From the NCBI GenBank assembly GCA_038496675.1, contig CM076653.1:20822476-20886475 (forward strand): a stretch of DNA of 64,000 bases. Reading direction: 5' to 3'. This document shows positions 45,001 to 56,571 of the stretch, in pieces; the stretch's first letter is position 1, and every line of letters starts with the position of its first letter. Source of the DNA: Rachycentron canadum. Taxonomy: Eukaryota > Chordata > Actinopteri > Carangiformes > Rachycentridae. The notes below the pieces were generated by a model. That model was not told where the DNA came from. It worked only from the letters and a program-made list of their open reading frames with translations, and did not search any database. The position numbers and the translations under genes were made by a program.

Positions 45001-48000
45001 AGTAAAACAAGCTTTTGTTCAAATGTTAACAGTGCACTGTTTTGCCTTGTTTCATGAACTTATAGAAAAATTAAATAACACGCAATTGATCACCCACTCA
45101 TCCTTCTAGATCACTTTGAATCAAAATTCAGATATATTGTCAAAGATCTATCTTGTCAAAGATCCAACAGGATATTATCAATTACGATCAAGACAAGGAA
45201 CTTGTGAGGGACATTCCCAAAGATTCAGCTAGTGTTTCTTGAAGAAGTGCTTTTCTAAGAGGCAGCTGCTTTTGGTTTCAAATAAAGCAAAGATAAAAGT
45301 AATAGCAATAAGACCAAGTACTGACTGCTGGATATTTGCATCCAGAATTTGCTGATATATAGTGGAATGAATTCTTCCCCTGATCAATGCCATTGTTTCT
45401 GTGCTACATTTCTGCCACACAACCCCAAAGCAGAGTGTTGTGACCTCCAGGCTTAACAGTTGAAAAACTCGTCTTTTTTTCTCCAAACGCACTTTTGATG
45501 ATTGTGACCAATGAGCACAATTTTAATTTCATCTATCCTCAGCACTTGCTTCTAAAATAGGTCATTCAGATGTTGCTTTTCTTATTTCATACAAATAGGA
45601 ACTGTTGGTGCCAGAAACTCCAACTCAGTGACATGGCCCTCAGGCTGACTAATGGTGGGATATCGTCATTCAGTTAGTCAGTCAGTCAGGGACATCCCAG
45701 ATCATAGGGCTGGCCCTGCTGTTGCAGCCAAAAAATGCATTACCATTTGAAAGTCACATTCTAATGTGTGTTTGCTGCAGGGGACAAATCAAGCTTTTGA
45801 TTGACAAATTATGTGAAATTATGCTTCTTATGCTCATTATCTGAAACAATCAGTAAACAAATAAACCTCATGCATCACATTCCTTCTTGAATAATGACTA
45901 AACCTACCTCCTGAGGTTAAGGAGTCCCTTAGCAGCAGGTGTTCTGAGTGTAGAGTGTGGGGTGTGTCCGTTGGAGCAGGCCTCCTCATCCTCATCCTCA
46001 CTGAATATCAAGTCGTCCTCAGATACACCACAGGCCAAATCTAGACATCAGGCACAAAAACAAACATCCAGCAGTTGTTCCTCATTACTGCAGATATTCA
46101 GTTCAGTTACGCACAAACACAGGAAATTAAATTAAATAATGCACGATCGTAAACAGAATAAATGAAAGCAAAACAGAGCAAGAGAGGAGGACGAAGCGGG
46201 ACCTTACCCTGTTCTCTCTTCCTCTTTAAGCCCTGCTCAGCATGCGGGAACACCCGGCTGACTGTATGGAGGATGTTTTGCAGGGTGGCGCTCAGCAGAG
46301 GACGGATGGCAGGAATCAGGGCCTTGGCTGGTGACACCACAGCTCTAAAATTCACAATTGGCATCATATTCACTGGCTGAGAGAATAATGTTTACACTCA
46401 AAGAAAGACAGCATCAAAATGAGATACCTCTGGGCAGCTGGCACCATCTTGGACATGGCGGACATAAAGTCTTTGTTTGTGATGGCAATGGAGTTGACAT
46501 CAAGTAGAAGTTTCTGTGATGAGGAGTAGATCTGTGGGTAGCGACGCCGCAGTGCACACAGGGCAGCCTCCGAACATACTGCCTTGATGTCTGCTCCACA
46601 ATAACCTGCCAAGAGAAGACAAACAGCTTGTTGTTTATGGCCACTACGACTATCAGCAAACTTCTGTAGCCCTGATGGTTTAAAACTTTAAAAGTTTTTC
46701 TATTCATGAATGTAGTTATATTTCATTGCATTATATTATTATACATTGCAATCCTTGTATCTCTCTCTGTCAGTCTTTGTTTATTTTACATAATAATCTT
46801 TGTTGTGTTTGTTTGTTGTCTTGTGTTCACACTAATAAAATTAAATAAACATGCAAAACTCTGCTTATATTACAAGATGTGTATTTTTGGAGCTAATGTC
46901 AACCACAATGCAAACATACCAACACATTTATCTGCCAACTCCTCCAGGAAAGTGTCAGAGGGGGCAGGTGTCCACTGTCTGGTGTGGATCTTCAGGATGT
47001 CCTTTCTTGCCTGCCATAAGAAACAAAATCACAACATTTCAAGTTAAAAACGTAAACTCTGCAAGATAGAAAACGTATTACTCCCTTGTCCCAAAATAGT
47101 TTAAGAGTGCACTCAGAGTTGCTATTCTTTTTCTACAACCCATGGATGCTGATCATTTTACAACTTCAAACCAAGAGAAATCTGAGAATCAGGAAATTGT
47201 AAAATTCCTTAGGCAAAATGTCTCTTATTTCTGGCAAGCAGTAAAGGGTACCTAAAGTTACTCACCTCTCTGTCAGGCAGGCCAAAGAGGAACTCTCTGT
47301 CAAAGCGTCCTGGTCTTCTCAGAGCTGGGTCGATGGAGTCCAGTCTGTTTGTGGCTCCTATCACAACAATCTCTCCTCTACCATCTAGTCCATCCATCAG
47401 AGCCAAGAGGGTTGACACAATGGAACTAAACAAAAACAGTAAGACTCAGATTACCCTCTGTCGACTGAACACGCTGGATTGTATTGTGGACTATATCAAA
47501 GTCACAGACGGCAACACTGCCTTTTTGAAGGACTGTGTCACACAAGCTGCTGTCGTCAATTTTATTAAATTTAAATAGATACATGCTAATATTACAAATT
47601 ACACTCAAAACTATTTCCTATTTTTAAAGCTTTATTTTTCTGCTTGGCCACGAATCAGCCAAACAACAACCAAAACATTAAACATAAAAGGGCCTAAATG
47701 TCAGTTGTCTCTGCTACCAAATCTGGATTCTTTTGGATAGCGGCTGGTGGTGACGGTCGCATACCAAGAGCCTCAGTCACTGTTGCATTTACAAGAGGTT
47801 TGACTATGCAGCTTGAACAGAGCTATATCTTCATCCTCTCATTTTGGACTGAGGGCAAACTGAACATTAAGGGGACTCAACAGTGGAAAGTGATGGGATA
47901 AAATAAATAAAATTTATTTATAAAAAAAATAAATAAAATAGCTAGACTGGAATTAGCTGTTTAGAAAGTTATCTTAAGTAGAAGAAAACAAGTAATAGAA

Positions 48001-51000
48001 GTGAAAGCAAGGGGTTGAGATTGGTGTCTTTCCCCATTTTAACTATGATGCTAAACTTTTCTTCTAGTCTGGTAAGTAAACAACTATTAATACTAACATT
48101 GGCTGCATGGCAATAGAAAAAACATTTAGCCCCTTTAATCATTACACATGAACAGTATGAAGCAAGGAGCACAGCTGACCTGTGGATCTGGTCTTGACGG
48201 CTGGACCTGACTGGAGCCAAACCATCAATCTCGTCAAAAAAGATGATGGATGGACGCATTTGGTAAGCCTAAAAACAATTAATTAGGAACACAATGGCAT
48301 TAGCTTTTCCAATAAATGTTTTCTACTGTACTTTATTGATACTTTTTTTTAGTTTGAACTGGATACCAGTAAAGTTTGGAACAAAGGAAGCTCTTCCAAT
48401 CTATCTATCCCCTATCTTAGGAAGTTGTACCATGAAGAAGAGTTTGCTGTACCTGGTCAAACAGCAGGCGTAGCTGTCTCTCAGATTCTCCCACCCACTT
48501 ACTGAGACAGTCCGCTCCTTTTCTCATGAAGAACGACACCTTTCTTTCTCCTTGACTGCACTCGTTGGCCAGGGCTCTGGCTACAAGGGTTTTCCCTGTG
48601 CCTGGGGGTCCATAAAATAGACAACCCCTAAAAAACAAAAGAAAACATGACAGAGATCAATAACAAGAATTTCAATAGGATTTAATTGACATTAAAACCC
48701 AACCAAAGCCTGACACAGCAGCAGACTAAGAACAGAAAATATGAAAGTAAAACAGGAGACAAAGAGGGAGAGAAATATTGGGAAAGTTGAATGTACAGCA
48801 GGAAGAACTCTATTAAGACTTCTCTGTAGTTTGCCATTAAGTAGACTCGAACAAAAGCTTCAGTCAAAACGAAGCTTTAAATAAAACCCCAGACTTGTAA
48901 AATGAGTGGTAATCTAACAAAATAGGCTCTAATTGGGCAGCCATGCACATAAAATCACGGCTTATTTCATTTGTTTAAAAACATTTTTTTGCAACACACC
49001 CTGTCTGAGGTGCGTGCACTGAAGTAACTGAGAAGATTGTTAGGGGACATCTGAAGATTGGGGTATAGAAACTAAATTGGTTTACACACCTGGGCATGCA
49101 TTTTGGTCGTCCAATCCCACACCACCCGCCACAAGTAAATTATCAACCTCAAGCAAGCAAGCATACCAATTTCACCTGTTTAAAGATTGTTTACCTGGGT
49201 GGCTGTATCTTAAACCTTTCAAAGACTTCTGGGTAGAGGAGAGGGAAGACCACCATCTCCTTCAGCGCTGAGATGTGTCTACTCAAACCTCCAATGCCAT
49301 CAAAGCGCACCTGCATCACATCACATCACAGTATTACTTTAATACCGTTTTCTCATATCCTTCCCCTCAAGGGTGCCTCTTCAAAAATATAATTGGGGTA
49401 ACCTTTTTGTTTGGATAAAAATAGCAGTGTTACAGCCCCCGTTTAATCATATTACTTTGGTCATATCCTCGTACCGTCCTGTCTATGTGCATAGGGTCCA
49501 CATCAGCGAGGCTGGCTCCAATCTTCATCCTGTCCTTGTGAATTCCCAGCAGGCCTTCTTTCACAAGGTTCATTGGTAAACATCTACATGAAAATCATAG
49601 GAAACAATTATCACTATTCTAACTGATTCATTAACTAATTGGCTGCATTATGTAGCAGGATAATGGGCAGCAACATGCAAGTCATCTAGAATAATTCTTT
49701 CTTTGAATTTTTTTCTTTAAGACCCACTATTTGTAAGCTTTTCCTGTCTTATCCCTTTTACACTGCAGGACTTAAAAGATCAATGAACTAGTGGCTCCCA
49801 ATCCGTGGGCTGCAAAGGTATCGCAAGGGTATAATAATTATGTTTTATTATATGAAATAAAATTCTTCTTAAAACATTGTTTTTTTTTACCTGGAATCAA
49901 TGTCTATCACTGTGATACACAAATGATAGAAAGTTTATTGGTGTTGCCAGATCACACTGTATTCTTGTTTGTTATCTCAGTCTGATTTCATGCTAAAAGG
50001 TTACATTGATGGCAAAAACTGGGGTATCAAAATGACAGCTGGTGAGCAACAGGACATCAAGACAGAAACATTGAGTGCTTTTTTTTTTTAATCGTTGTCA
50101 TTAAAATAGAAAGAGCTCTGAACCTATTATTTGGCCTGCGTATTATGACCAGGTTGGATGTGGGCTGAAACATTTTTGAGATTTTCAAGGGGCCATGAGA
50201 AAAGACAGAGAATCACATTAAGTATGGGAATGAAACTTTCTTTATTTACATTTGTCCTCTTCCTTTGTGCTGAAGAACATTGCTGTTGTCTACCTGTATG
50301 TTTGCTGTGTAACGGCTGCTGCTAAACTCACCTGTTGACTGATTGGCTCCTGCTCTTACTCCTGCGTCTCTGGAATTTCTCATCGTCTGAAGATGAGGAG
50401 GTTGAGTCGCTACTGTGGATAGCATGTCTCCTTCTGCAAGGGATACAAAAACAGCTCATCGTAAAAAAAAAAAAAAAAAGAGATGCAACAACAAGTCACT
50501 CTGCAACAACACAGGAATTAATGCTGTTCAGTGACACTGGATTAAAAACTAACTTGGTCCTGACAAACAAAACTATACAACACCATCACCACTCGCTAAT
50601 AAGAAAGTACACAACCACATTTCTGATGTAATGGTGATCATGTAGAAAAAATGTCACCACACATGAAACCTGTTTAACACACTCAACAAGGAGGTGACTT
50701 ATATAATTCACTTCAAAGACCTAGTCATAAATCAAATATACAAGATTTGGGGTTCTTAAGGAAAAAACACACATAAAATACACTAAATACTGGCTGATAC
50801 AGAAAACAGAATGGATTTTTCTTTGTTTATAAACACACGAATTTTGGTTCACCCAACCATACTGCCACCCAAATGTGTGACACCTACCAACAATTATTGT
50901 GCTTGCAAAGACAGACAGCACCTCAAAGACAAACTACAGACTAACCATAAACACTAACACAAACAGTGAGGGTCTTACCTCTCAGAACTACTCCTGAGGG

Positions 51001-54000
51001 TGGGAGGAATCAGAAAAAAGAGGAAAAAGAGGATTTTGGGAATGGATTATATATGATGATAACTGTAGGTGTAAATTTATGGCTTAACTTTTTTCTGTGT
51101 GTGAGTGATCAAACAATGTAATAACATGTAAGTGACTTATTAAAAGGCTCAGGATAAGCTTTAATAAACCTGAGTAAGAAGACTATAGATGTGATCCCAT
51201 TCTGGCTCGTGCAATTTTCAATTTTACAATTTTCACTGACTGCTACAGTAATTTGCAAAATTATAAGATATTAAAACGATCATCAAGTGTTGGTGAGAGA
51301 ACCAATCCCTCGATCATAGATGATTTATTTAATGTGTGGTGACTGAGCTGTCATACTAACCGGCTGGTTCTCCTCCTGTTGTACGGGCTCCTGGGGGCTG
51401 TGGAGCTGAATCTGAACCTGCGTCTGGTAGGAGATGAGTGGTCCTTGAAGTACATGCTGCGTTTCCTGGGCTCTCTGGGTTCTGACAAAACATTTTCAAA
51501 TTCTGATTAATTGGCCTTAAAGGAAACGCTGGGGATTTTGTGTATGCTGTCCTTGATAACCTGGTTTCCAAAAACTTAGAACTGAAATTTGGACAACAAG
51601 AGAAGACAACAGTACAGTCACCAGGAGACCACACCTCTATTGAAATGACAATCATAGTTTTTGCATGTATTTCATTTAACATAACTTTTATCTTTTTTTA
51701 GTTTAGGTTTGGGGCTAAGAGTCTAAAATGAAGTTTTCCACATGCTGGCACGTCTACCCTTTAAACAATATCAAACAATAAAATAGTCAATGGCTTTGAA
51801 AAGAAGTACCGTCCTGCGGGGCCTGGTAGCGAACCACGGTCTTTCGCTGTCTGAAGTCATAGCGCCTCTGGTTTTCCTCCTCCTCATCCTCCCCATCCTC
51901 ATCGTCATCATCTTCTTCTTCCTCCTCTTCATCAGCTTCTCTGTCTTCCTCCTCCTCTTCATCATGATCATTCTCATCCTCTCCTGTGCAAAAAAACAAA
52001 AACATAAATTACAGCTGCTGTCATAAAGTATATACTACATTTATGCTACTTTTTATTATCACTTATTTCCTCATTGATGTAGTTGCATTTTAAAGTTATA
52101 CGCAATGGGTTTCCACCAAAGCTTAGGTTTATATTAGTTATAAAGCACCTGTGTTGAATGCAGATAATTTCAAAACTGAATTTCATTTTGTAGCTGACTA
52201 CTGAGTAAAATATAGCTCAACTAAAGAGGTGTGATCAAACAATTGCCACACCATGAAAATTAGTTTTGCAAATTCACAAATAATAGCTCAAAATATCAGG
52301 CTAATTACAATTTTAAACAATATTTATATTCTGCTTCTGTGCTATTTAATACTGTAATAGCCCACAGACCTTAAGATGAAAACACACATGTGTATGTAGA
52401 CATTTCTCCTGTCTTGGAGAGCCTCAGTGTATAAAACTGAACTGAATAATTGGATGGACTCAGATCAGCCTGCCTTGTTTTCAACAGCGATGTACCTTAT
52501 GTGATTACTAAACCCAATCCACCTCACCTTGGTTCTCCTTAGTGTCTTTACTCTCCACATTCGTCCTCAGAGATCTTAGCTTTCGGCCCCTGGTGTAAAC
52601 ACCCAACTGCTCAGAGGAAACAGGTCAAATGCTTATCAACTCATTGCTGTGATTTTTTTTTTTTCTTTTTCAGTTTGTCAGCTTGAAAATGAAAAAACAA
52701 TGTTTCCTGATTAGGTTTTACCTCCTCATTAGTGTCTCTATCTCTGCTCTTCAGTCTGCGCCTCATCTTCTGCATGTCATCCATCTTCTGGAGTACAGCT
52801 TCAGCAGTGCTGAGGTTAAATGAGAGAAAGATCCCAGTAGATTTAATCAAAGTTCATCATAAAATTACCAACTAAATATTTTTAAACTAAGTCCCACAGT
52901 TTGTTTATGTATCTTTATAACTTGTGGTGGAGCTTTATTCAACAGAACCAGTGGGGGAGGTAGGAACCAAAAGATACTGTTGGAGATCCTGCTGAACGCA
53001 CTTGGTGATGAGGCGGTCGTAGAGTACTGACTGGTTGCGGGAATCAAGTTTGTATCTGGTAATTCTGGAGCTACGTCGTACTGAGCGATCCTCCTCCTCC
53101 TCCTCTTCCTCTTCCACTTCTCGGCTTTGTAGGTTAAAGCGGCTCCTCCTGGGAGTGGATGATGCCTCAACTTCTTCTGGAACATCTAGGGCACCAACAA
53201 AACACACACACATTTGTTAAGATATGTAACCTAAGCACTTAGTGACCTATGGAAAAACATTGAAGCAAGCTGTACCTGTTTGCTGCTTGCCGCTGGATAC
53301 TTTTCCCTCTCTCTGCAGCCTGGAAGATTTTCTGAGACAGAGAGGCACGTTATGAACATGTTATGAAATGTAGCCCTATTAGTTAAGGTAGCTAGAGGGA
53401 AGTTGGCTAAATATTGACTATTAGAATTAAATAGTAATCATGGTGAGTGGCCCTGCATTACCTGGTGCAGAAGCCTGCAGCCTTGTCATCATTCACAGGT
53501 GAGCTGGTCTTTGGCTCCATGTCAGTAAAGGACACGTCTAGCTTAAGCCTCTGTCCTCTGGTCCTCAGAGAGTGATGGAGACCACTTCCCTCATTCTGCT
53601 TCATATTAGCATGTCCCTGGAACAGTCATATCACAGTTTTATCATTTACAGTATTTGTAGTGCCCATTTTCAAAAAAATGAATGAATCGTGGGCTGGACT
53701 GAAGCATGTTTCCTTGGTTAACTTCTAACGCAAATTTGAAGTAGGATACATTTTTAAAAATCAGTTATCAATATGACTCTCTACTTTGAAGTAGCCAACA
53801 CCTGTGTGATGAAGACTGTTGACATTATCACTGTTCACATGTAACATTACCTATAATTGCTTTAATTAATTTATCTTAATTTACTTCATCTTTAGTTATA
53901 GTATTCAATTTGATATTCTATTTTACAAATTATAAATACCCATACAACATTTTACATATGCACATATTTCAAACATAATTTGTGCATTATTCATCTACAA

Positions 54001-55159
54001 TGAATGCATTTGGTTAACAATTTACAAGACAACACTTCTAGGTGTAAGTGACTATTTAATAATCAGAAAGCTACAGGCATACTTGACATAGCAGCAGATG
54101 TGACAATATCTTTGTCAATATATTTGTCCAGCTGACCACTGTCTCATTAGGCATGTGTGGAGGGGGGTTTTGTTCTTATATTAAAACTTGAACAAAGACT
54201 CAAGAAACACTTGAATAAAAACCATCTCACTCCTAGAATATACCTAAAAAAGTAGTTTATGATAAATAAAAATAAAACAATATAAATAAAACATCAATGT
54301 CAAGAAGTACAGATGTATGGACAAGACAAAACCTACCAAGGTTAATCTGCAGAAAGCTGCTGTATAGTCTATTTAACAAAATAGAGCCTCAGTGGTTGGT
54401 CTATTCAGCACATTTAGGATCTATTTTCTGTTTTGAAATAATGGGTTTAAGGAATAAATGGGTTAATGAAAAAATGAATTGGTGGATTAACAGATCACCC
54501 CCCCCCACACACACACACACACACACACACACCCACACAAATGAATCCTCTACATCTACAACACATCCCCATCCTGGACAATTAACTTGTAACATGTGAA
54601 AAATCTACTTGACAACCTCGTCTCGTAAGCTACATTATTGTTGTATGGCCATGACACATACCACTGCACAAAACATAACAATTAACACTACTGTATAGTT
54701 TGGACTGGGGAGTTTACACATGACTGTAACATATAAATCAATAACTGTCCGATAGAAATGGGAGTTTCAGTAAAATGTTGGGCGAGACAACGGGCTCATT
54801 CAAATAGTTTGTTAGTAGCTTAAGTGACAAGCTGTCAATGTAGCTGGTTAGCTTAGCACGCTAGCAAAACTAGCACAGCAAAGTTGCGTTCATAAATAAT
54901 ATATCCATCTAACAAACGGTGGTGCGGTTATCTAACCAGCCGACTGGAGGGGTATTCTCACATTCACCGTGTTGTTTTCGGGGCTGCTGAAGCTGTCATC
55001 CTGAGCCCGGGAGGACCGGGTCACCCGGGCGGACTTTCTGTGGGACGCGGGAAGCAACGACAGAAACTCGGAGCTCGTATTCAACTCCATCGACCTCCTC
55101 TTCGGAGTTGCCACCGGATCAGCTCCGGCACTGCCGCTGCTGCGTAGGATCACCACCAT
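39031..55159 (-). CDS. atad2: ATPase family AAA domain-containing protein 2 (bromodomain)
   Basis: Thirty exons: 55159-54968, 53616-53462, 53331-53276, 53185-53002, 52809-52722, 52606-52528, 51983-51810, 51481-51361, 50993-50979, 50433-50332, 49583-49475, 49310-49195, 48627-48453, 48268-48180, 47425-47266, 47010-46920, 46605-46428, 46344-46208, 46040-45908, 44681-44495, 43806-43621, 43495-43360, 43184-42988, 42568-42409, 42302-42180, 41778-41605, 41513-40761, 40553-40420, 40183-40055, 39063-39031. Product 1521 aa (human 1390), frame closed. Acidic stretch about 255-290. First AAA+ module: Walker A GPPGTGKT (about 470-477), Walker B IIFFDEIDG, arginine-finger region ALRRPGRFDRE. Second AAA-like module (about 785-955) lacks Walker motifs. 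Bromodomain about 985-1110, with the acetyl-lysine-binding Asn in ALEYNPD (N1067). Exon 27 encodes a long Glu/Lys/Asp-rich linker. The C-terminal domain ends EQEIEDFC. Known role: chromatin-bound hexameric ATPase that reads histone H4 acetylation; E2F and MYC target. Position beside zhx1 supports ATAD2 over ATAD2B. Confidence 0.96.
42150..42180. repeat. (CA)n microsatellite overlapping an atad2 splice donor
   Basis: On the minus strand, the donor after exon 25 is the first GT of a GTGTGTGTGTGTGCGTGTG run. Exon 25 ends at 42180. Confidence 0.85.
42619..42643. repeat. (AATTT)n microsatellite
   Basis: Five AATTT units in atad2 intron 23, directly beside sequence (CAGTGAGGTCCAAAAATCTG) that resembles the terminus of a fish Tc1-like transposon. 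Only about 200 bp of possible element remain at 42644-42850. Confidence 0.7.
45010..45640 (-). mobile_element. Decayed Tc1/mariner transposase fragment in atad2 intron 19
   Basis: Minus-strand translation near 45480-45545 gives DEIKIVLIGHNHQKCVWR, the Tc1 block normally DETKIELFGxNxxxYVWR. It is followed by a degraded TLCFGVVW...MALIRGRIHSTIYQQIL segment (about 45300-45450). Frameshifts and stops make it inactive. It has the same orientation as the host gene. Ends are approximate. Confidence 0.75.
50979..50993 (-). other. 15-nt microexon of atad2 (exon 9)
   Basis: GAGTAGTTCTGAGAG lies between a strong acceptor (CCACCCTCAG) and donor (GTAAGA). It is phase 2 on both sides, contributing RSSSE-R within the Arg/Ser-rich region before RRRHAIHSSDSTSSSS. 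Skipping it would keep the frame. Confidence 0.75.
54500..54537. repeat. C-run and (CA)n microsatellite in atad2 intron 1
   Basis: A C homopolymer followed by about 14 CA units in the roughly 1.35-kb first intron. Confidence 0.9.
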
Positions 55160-56571
55160 GACTCCAAACCGGCCTTATACCAACACCAACGACGGACAAT
55201 CTGCCACTATTCTGCCTTAAAAAAGTCCAGCGCTTACAGTACCGCCAACATAGCACAGATAACAGCACATATCCACCAGCTGACACACACACATCACTGC
55301 CTCCTCACTAAACCCTTGATTTCTGGCGCCATAAACGTCATCGGAGGTTATGAGGTAAGTAGCAAGAAGCTGCCGCCAGGAAAAATAGATCTCTTGGCAA
55401 AATTGTAAATCAAATTGTAAAAGCATTTCTATTATCATTAAATGGACGAAGCAGAATATTTCCGTGATCACTGTTGTTGTCGTCACACCAGTCATAGTAT
55501 TATGCATTAGTATTATTATAGCGGAGCGATACGTATACCCTTTTAAAAGGTGTTCCGGTTGATGTTAGCGCGCACACTGCTTCAAACTCTGCACTAACGC
55601 ACGCTCATTATGTACACAAACCATGTAACTGAGCACAGTCACGTTTTTACAGACACACATGAAATAGCTTTAAGATGCCATTTCCAAACAAAACATATTT
55701 AAAACACTGGAACGGATTGAAGTCGTTCTCTTTTATTTTGAACGTGACAGATTACAGAAGAGAAAATACAAACTCTAGAATTGTTTCTAGCCTGAAAAAA
55801 AGTACATTTTGTAAAACTGCTGTACAGGCAACCAGATCCTGACCAAATTCTCAAAATATTCCATTGTATCCTCTCTTGCTCTCTTTTGTTCATTCTCCCT
55901 TCTAGTGTGTTTGAGTGATACTGATGAAGGTGGGAGTTTTAGGGGACATGTCAGTACTGAGGTGAATAAATCACCTCCAGACAGATATGAGGCCAAGACC
56001 TCATTTAATGTGTTAGTCTTGATACCGTTAACATTTTTAGTTCTTTTTGTGCCTGAGTTCATTTGTCACACTTGACAATAGCAACAAGCGATCCAATTTT
56101 GAATAAATATGAAATGCAATACTTAATTTGTAAAGCAAGAGTATTGCTGTTCCAACAGTGATGAGAAAGAAGAAAACCGAAGGATTCAATGAAAGACTTG
56201 AGACTTCACTAATCAGAGTCCACATTCCTTTTCATATGCACAGTAGCCAACAGTCACATTTCACAGTAAAAGTGTTTGACAACAAAGCCAATTAGTCATA
56301 AGTCTGGCGTCTCACAGCCACTGATGGAGTTTGGTCAATGCAGATGTGAGTTAGTTGTAAACTGAACTCACAACAGCTCTCTGTTTAACTAGATAGGTCT
56401 AGGAATAATTTCACAATCTTGATTATAGTGATGATATAACAGGGTATCCCTCCCATTTTTCAGAGCAGAAAAGATGTGGAAACTGTGGCTTACAATGTGT
56501 CATGAGACTGTTGGCTACTATGCTGCTGCCTTTGTTTTGAAATGTGGCAGAAGGCTCCATCCCCAGGATGA
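55160..56571. other. atad2 promoter and psma2 3' UTR
   Basis: 55160-55600 is the atad2 upstream region. It carries TGGCGCCA at 55324-55331, an E2F-like palindrome fitting the known E2F control of ATAD2. 55700-56571 is probably psma2 3' UTR, with a minus-strand AATAAA at about 55736-55731. No other gene was seen. This is also the boundary between the human 8q24-like and 7p14-like blocks. Confidence 0.55.

Noticed and set aside
39031..55159. Calling the AAA-bromodomain gene atad2b
   Set aside because: Exon content and neighbours (zhx1, C8orf76, fam83a, tbc1d31) match the ATAD2 locus.
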